Source of the DNA: JAFMDF01 sp965222705
GTDB taxonomy: Bacteria > Bacteroidota > Bacteroidia > Chitinophagales > Saprospiraceae
Length of the DNA stretch: 64,000 nt
Direction of reading: 5' to 3'
NCBI GenBank assembly: GCA_965222705.1
Contig: CBDCUO010000036.1
Span: 159,449-223,448 of the forward strand
In this document: piece by piece, positions 63,612 through 64,000 of the stretch
Layout: each line of letters starts with the position of its first letter
Position numbering within the stretch: position 1 is the first letter of the stretch
The notes under the pieces: model-generated
Databases searched by the model: none
What the model was told of the DNA's origin: nothing
The model's input: the letters and a program-made list of their open reading frames with translations, nothing else
Translations under genes and position numbers: made by a program

Positions 63612-64000
63612 AACTGATCCTACTCCATGCCTTAAGTTTCTTTCCTTGTGTATCCATATACTCTTTTAGGCGTTTATTGATTGGCCTTTCCAATTTGGGG
63701 TCATTGTCCAATATTCGGGCGGCTATTTCTCTGGCGGTTTGTAAGACTTTGTGGTCTTTTGCCAAATCTGCTAAGCGAAAATTTAAAATACCACTTTGTT
63801 GGGTCCCTTCCATATTTCCAGGGCCTCTTAGTTGCAAATCTGCTTCTGCTATTTTAAAGCCATCGTTGGTGCTGGTCATCGTATGTATGCGACTTCTGGC
63901 CTCCACACTTAATTTATAACCTGTCATTAAGACGCAATAGGATTGTTCTGCCCCTCTGCCGACTCGCCCCCTTAGTTGATGCAATTGGGATAGGCCAAAA
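63610..64000 (-). CDS. recG: ATP-dependent DNA helicase RecG, C-terminal part (5' partial)
   Basis: The frame enters from the right edge and gives FGLSQLHQLRGRVGRG, the helicase motif VI of RecG, followed by EADLQLRGPGNMEGTQQSG, which is the RecG signature near the TRG motif, and the short C-terminal domain ending WSRIS. RecG remodels stalled replication forks. Only about 130 C-terminal residues lie in the window. Confidence 0.95.
   Translation of the reverse strand, partial: FGLSQLHQLRGRVGRGAEQSYCVLMTGYKLSVEARSRIHTMTSTNDGFKIAEADLQLRGPGNMEGTQQSGILNFRLADLAKDHKVLQTAREIAARILDNDPKLERPINKRLKEYMDTQGKKLKAWSRIS

Overview
The window reads as a chromosomal segment of a Bacteroidota bacterium, most likely of the Saprospiria type. 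The evidence is two secreted proteins with type IX secretion (T9SS) C-terminal sorting domains, a PorP/SprF-like T9SS membrane protein, CUB-like/PKD/dockerin-like domain mixtures, a Bacteroidota-style SecA of 1108 residues, a flavobacterial-type alpha-oxoamine synthase, and promoters that fit the Bacteroidota pattern TTG / about 20 bp / TAnnTTTG. Base composition is moderately AT-rich. No rRNA genes or CRISPR arrays were seen; there is one tRNA (Asp, GTC).

Layout. 1-8216: mostly core genes, with a GCS2-CBS enzyme (cut by the window edge), a DUF4197 lipoprotein, dihydroneopterin aldolase with a cysteine-rich tail, a helical unknown, a T9SS cargo protein, and a thioredoxin-like gene abutting a sulfotransferase gene. 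8899-13895: a very large T9SS cargo protein whose reading frame is broken near 12696. 14044-16131: a SAM-dependent methyltransferase gene cleanly split by an IS4-family element (14244-15518, 9-bp target duplication).

16322-29360 is an accessory region. It begins with a Tn3-family remnant (broken tnpA, intact divergent serine resolvase) and ends with a frameshifted, truncated IS630-family transposase. Between them are an AraC-type regulator, a cupin, a YitT-family membrane protein split by an IS5-family element (20562-21519, 3-bp target duplication CAT), a CsbD-like protein, a three-repeat secreted protein, a MITE-like element, three very small proteins, three RRM RNA-binding proteins around a SulP transporter, a GCS2-type ligase and a small membrane protein. 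A 49-bp element, 37/49 identical, occurs upstream of both the cupin and the CsbD-like gene. I read this region as a stress/ion-homeostasis island, which is inference.

29496-52940: a CarboxypepD-like/DUF3179 protein, a cytoplasmic molybdopterin oxidoreductase, secA, a two-gene unit of unknown helical protein plus S1C protease with zinc ribbon and YbjN-like tail, porP/sprF, bactofilin with atpZ/atpI-like genes but no atpB behind them, ROK kinase, metG, nadK, a lipoprotein, a tocopherol cyclase-like gene coupled to a TetR gene, a truncated SulP gene with a beta-carbonic anhydrase, and a DUF2490 protein.

53021-64000: tRNA-Asp with a good promoter, accA, a DUF6913-like gene overlapping dapA, an alpha-oxoamine synthase (sphingolipid type), a VOC protein, a small K+ channel, an unknown helical protein, two adjacent M16 peptidase genes (the catalytic one frameshifted at a T7 run), and the 3' end of recG.

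Two large apparently functional genes (8899-13895 and 61619-62945) are each broken by a single-base shift at or next to a homopolymer. This could be real decay or assembly error, and raw reads would decide.
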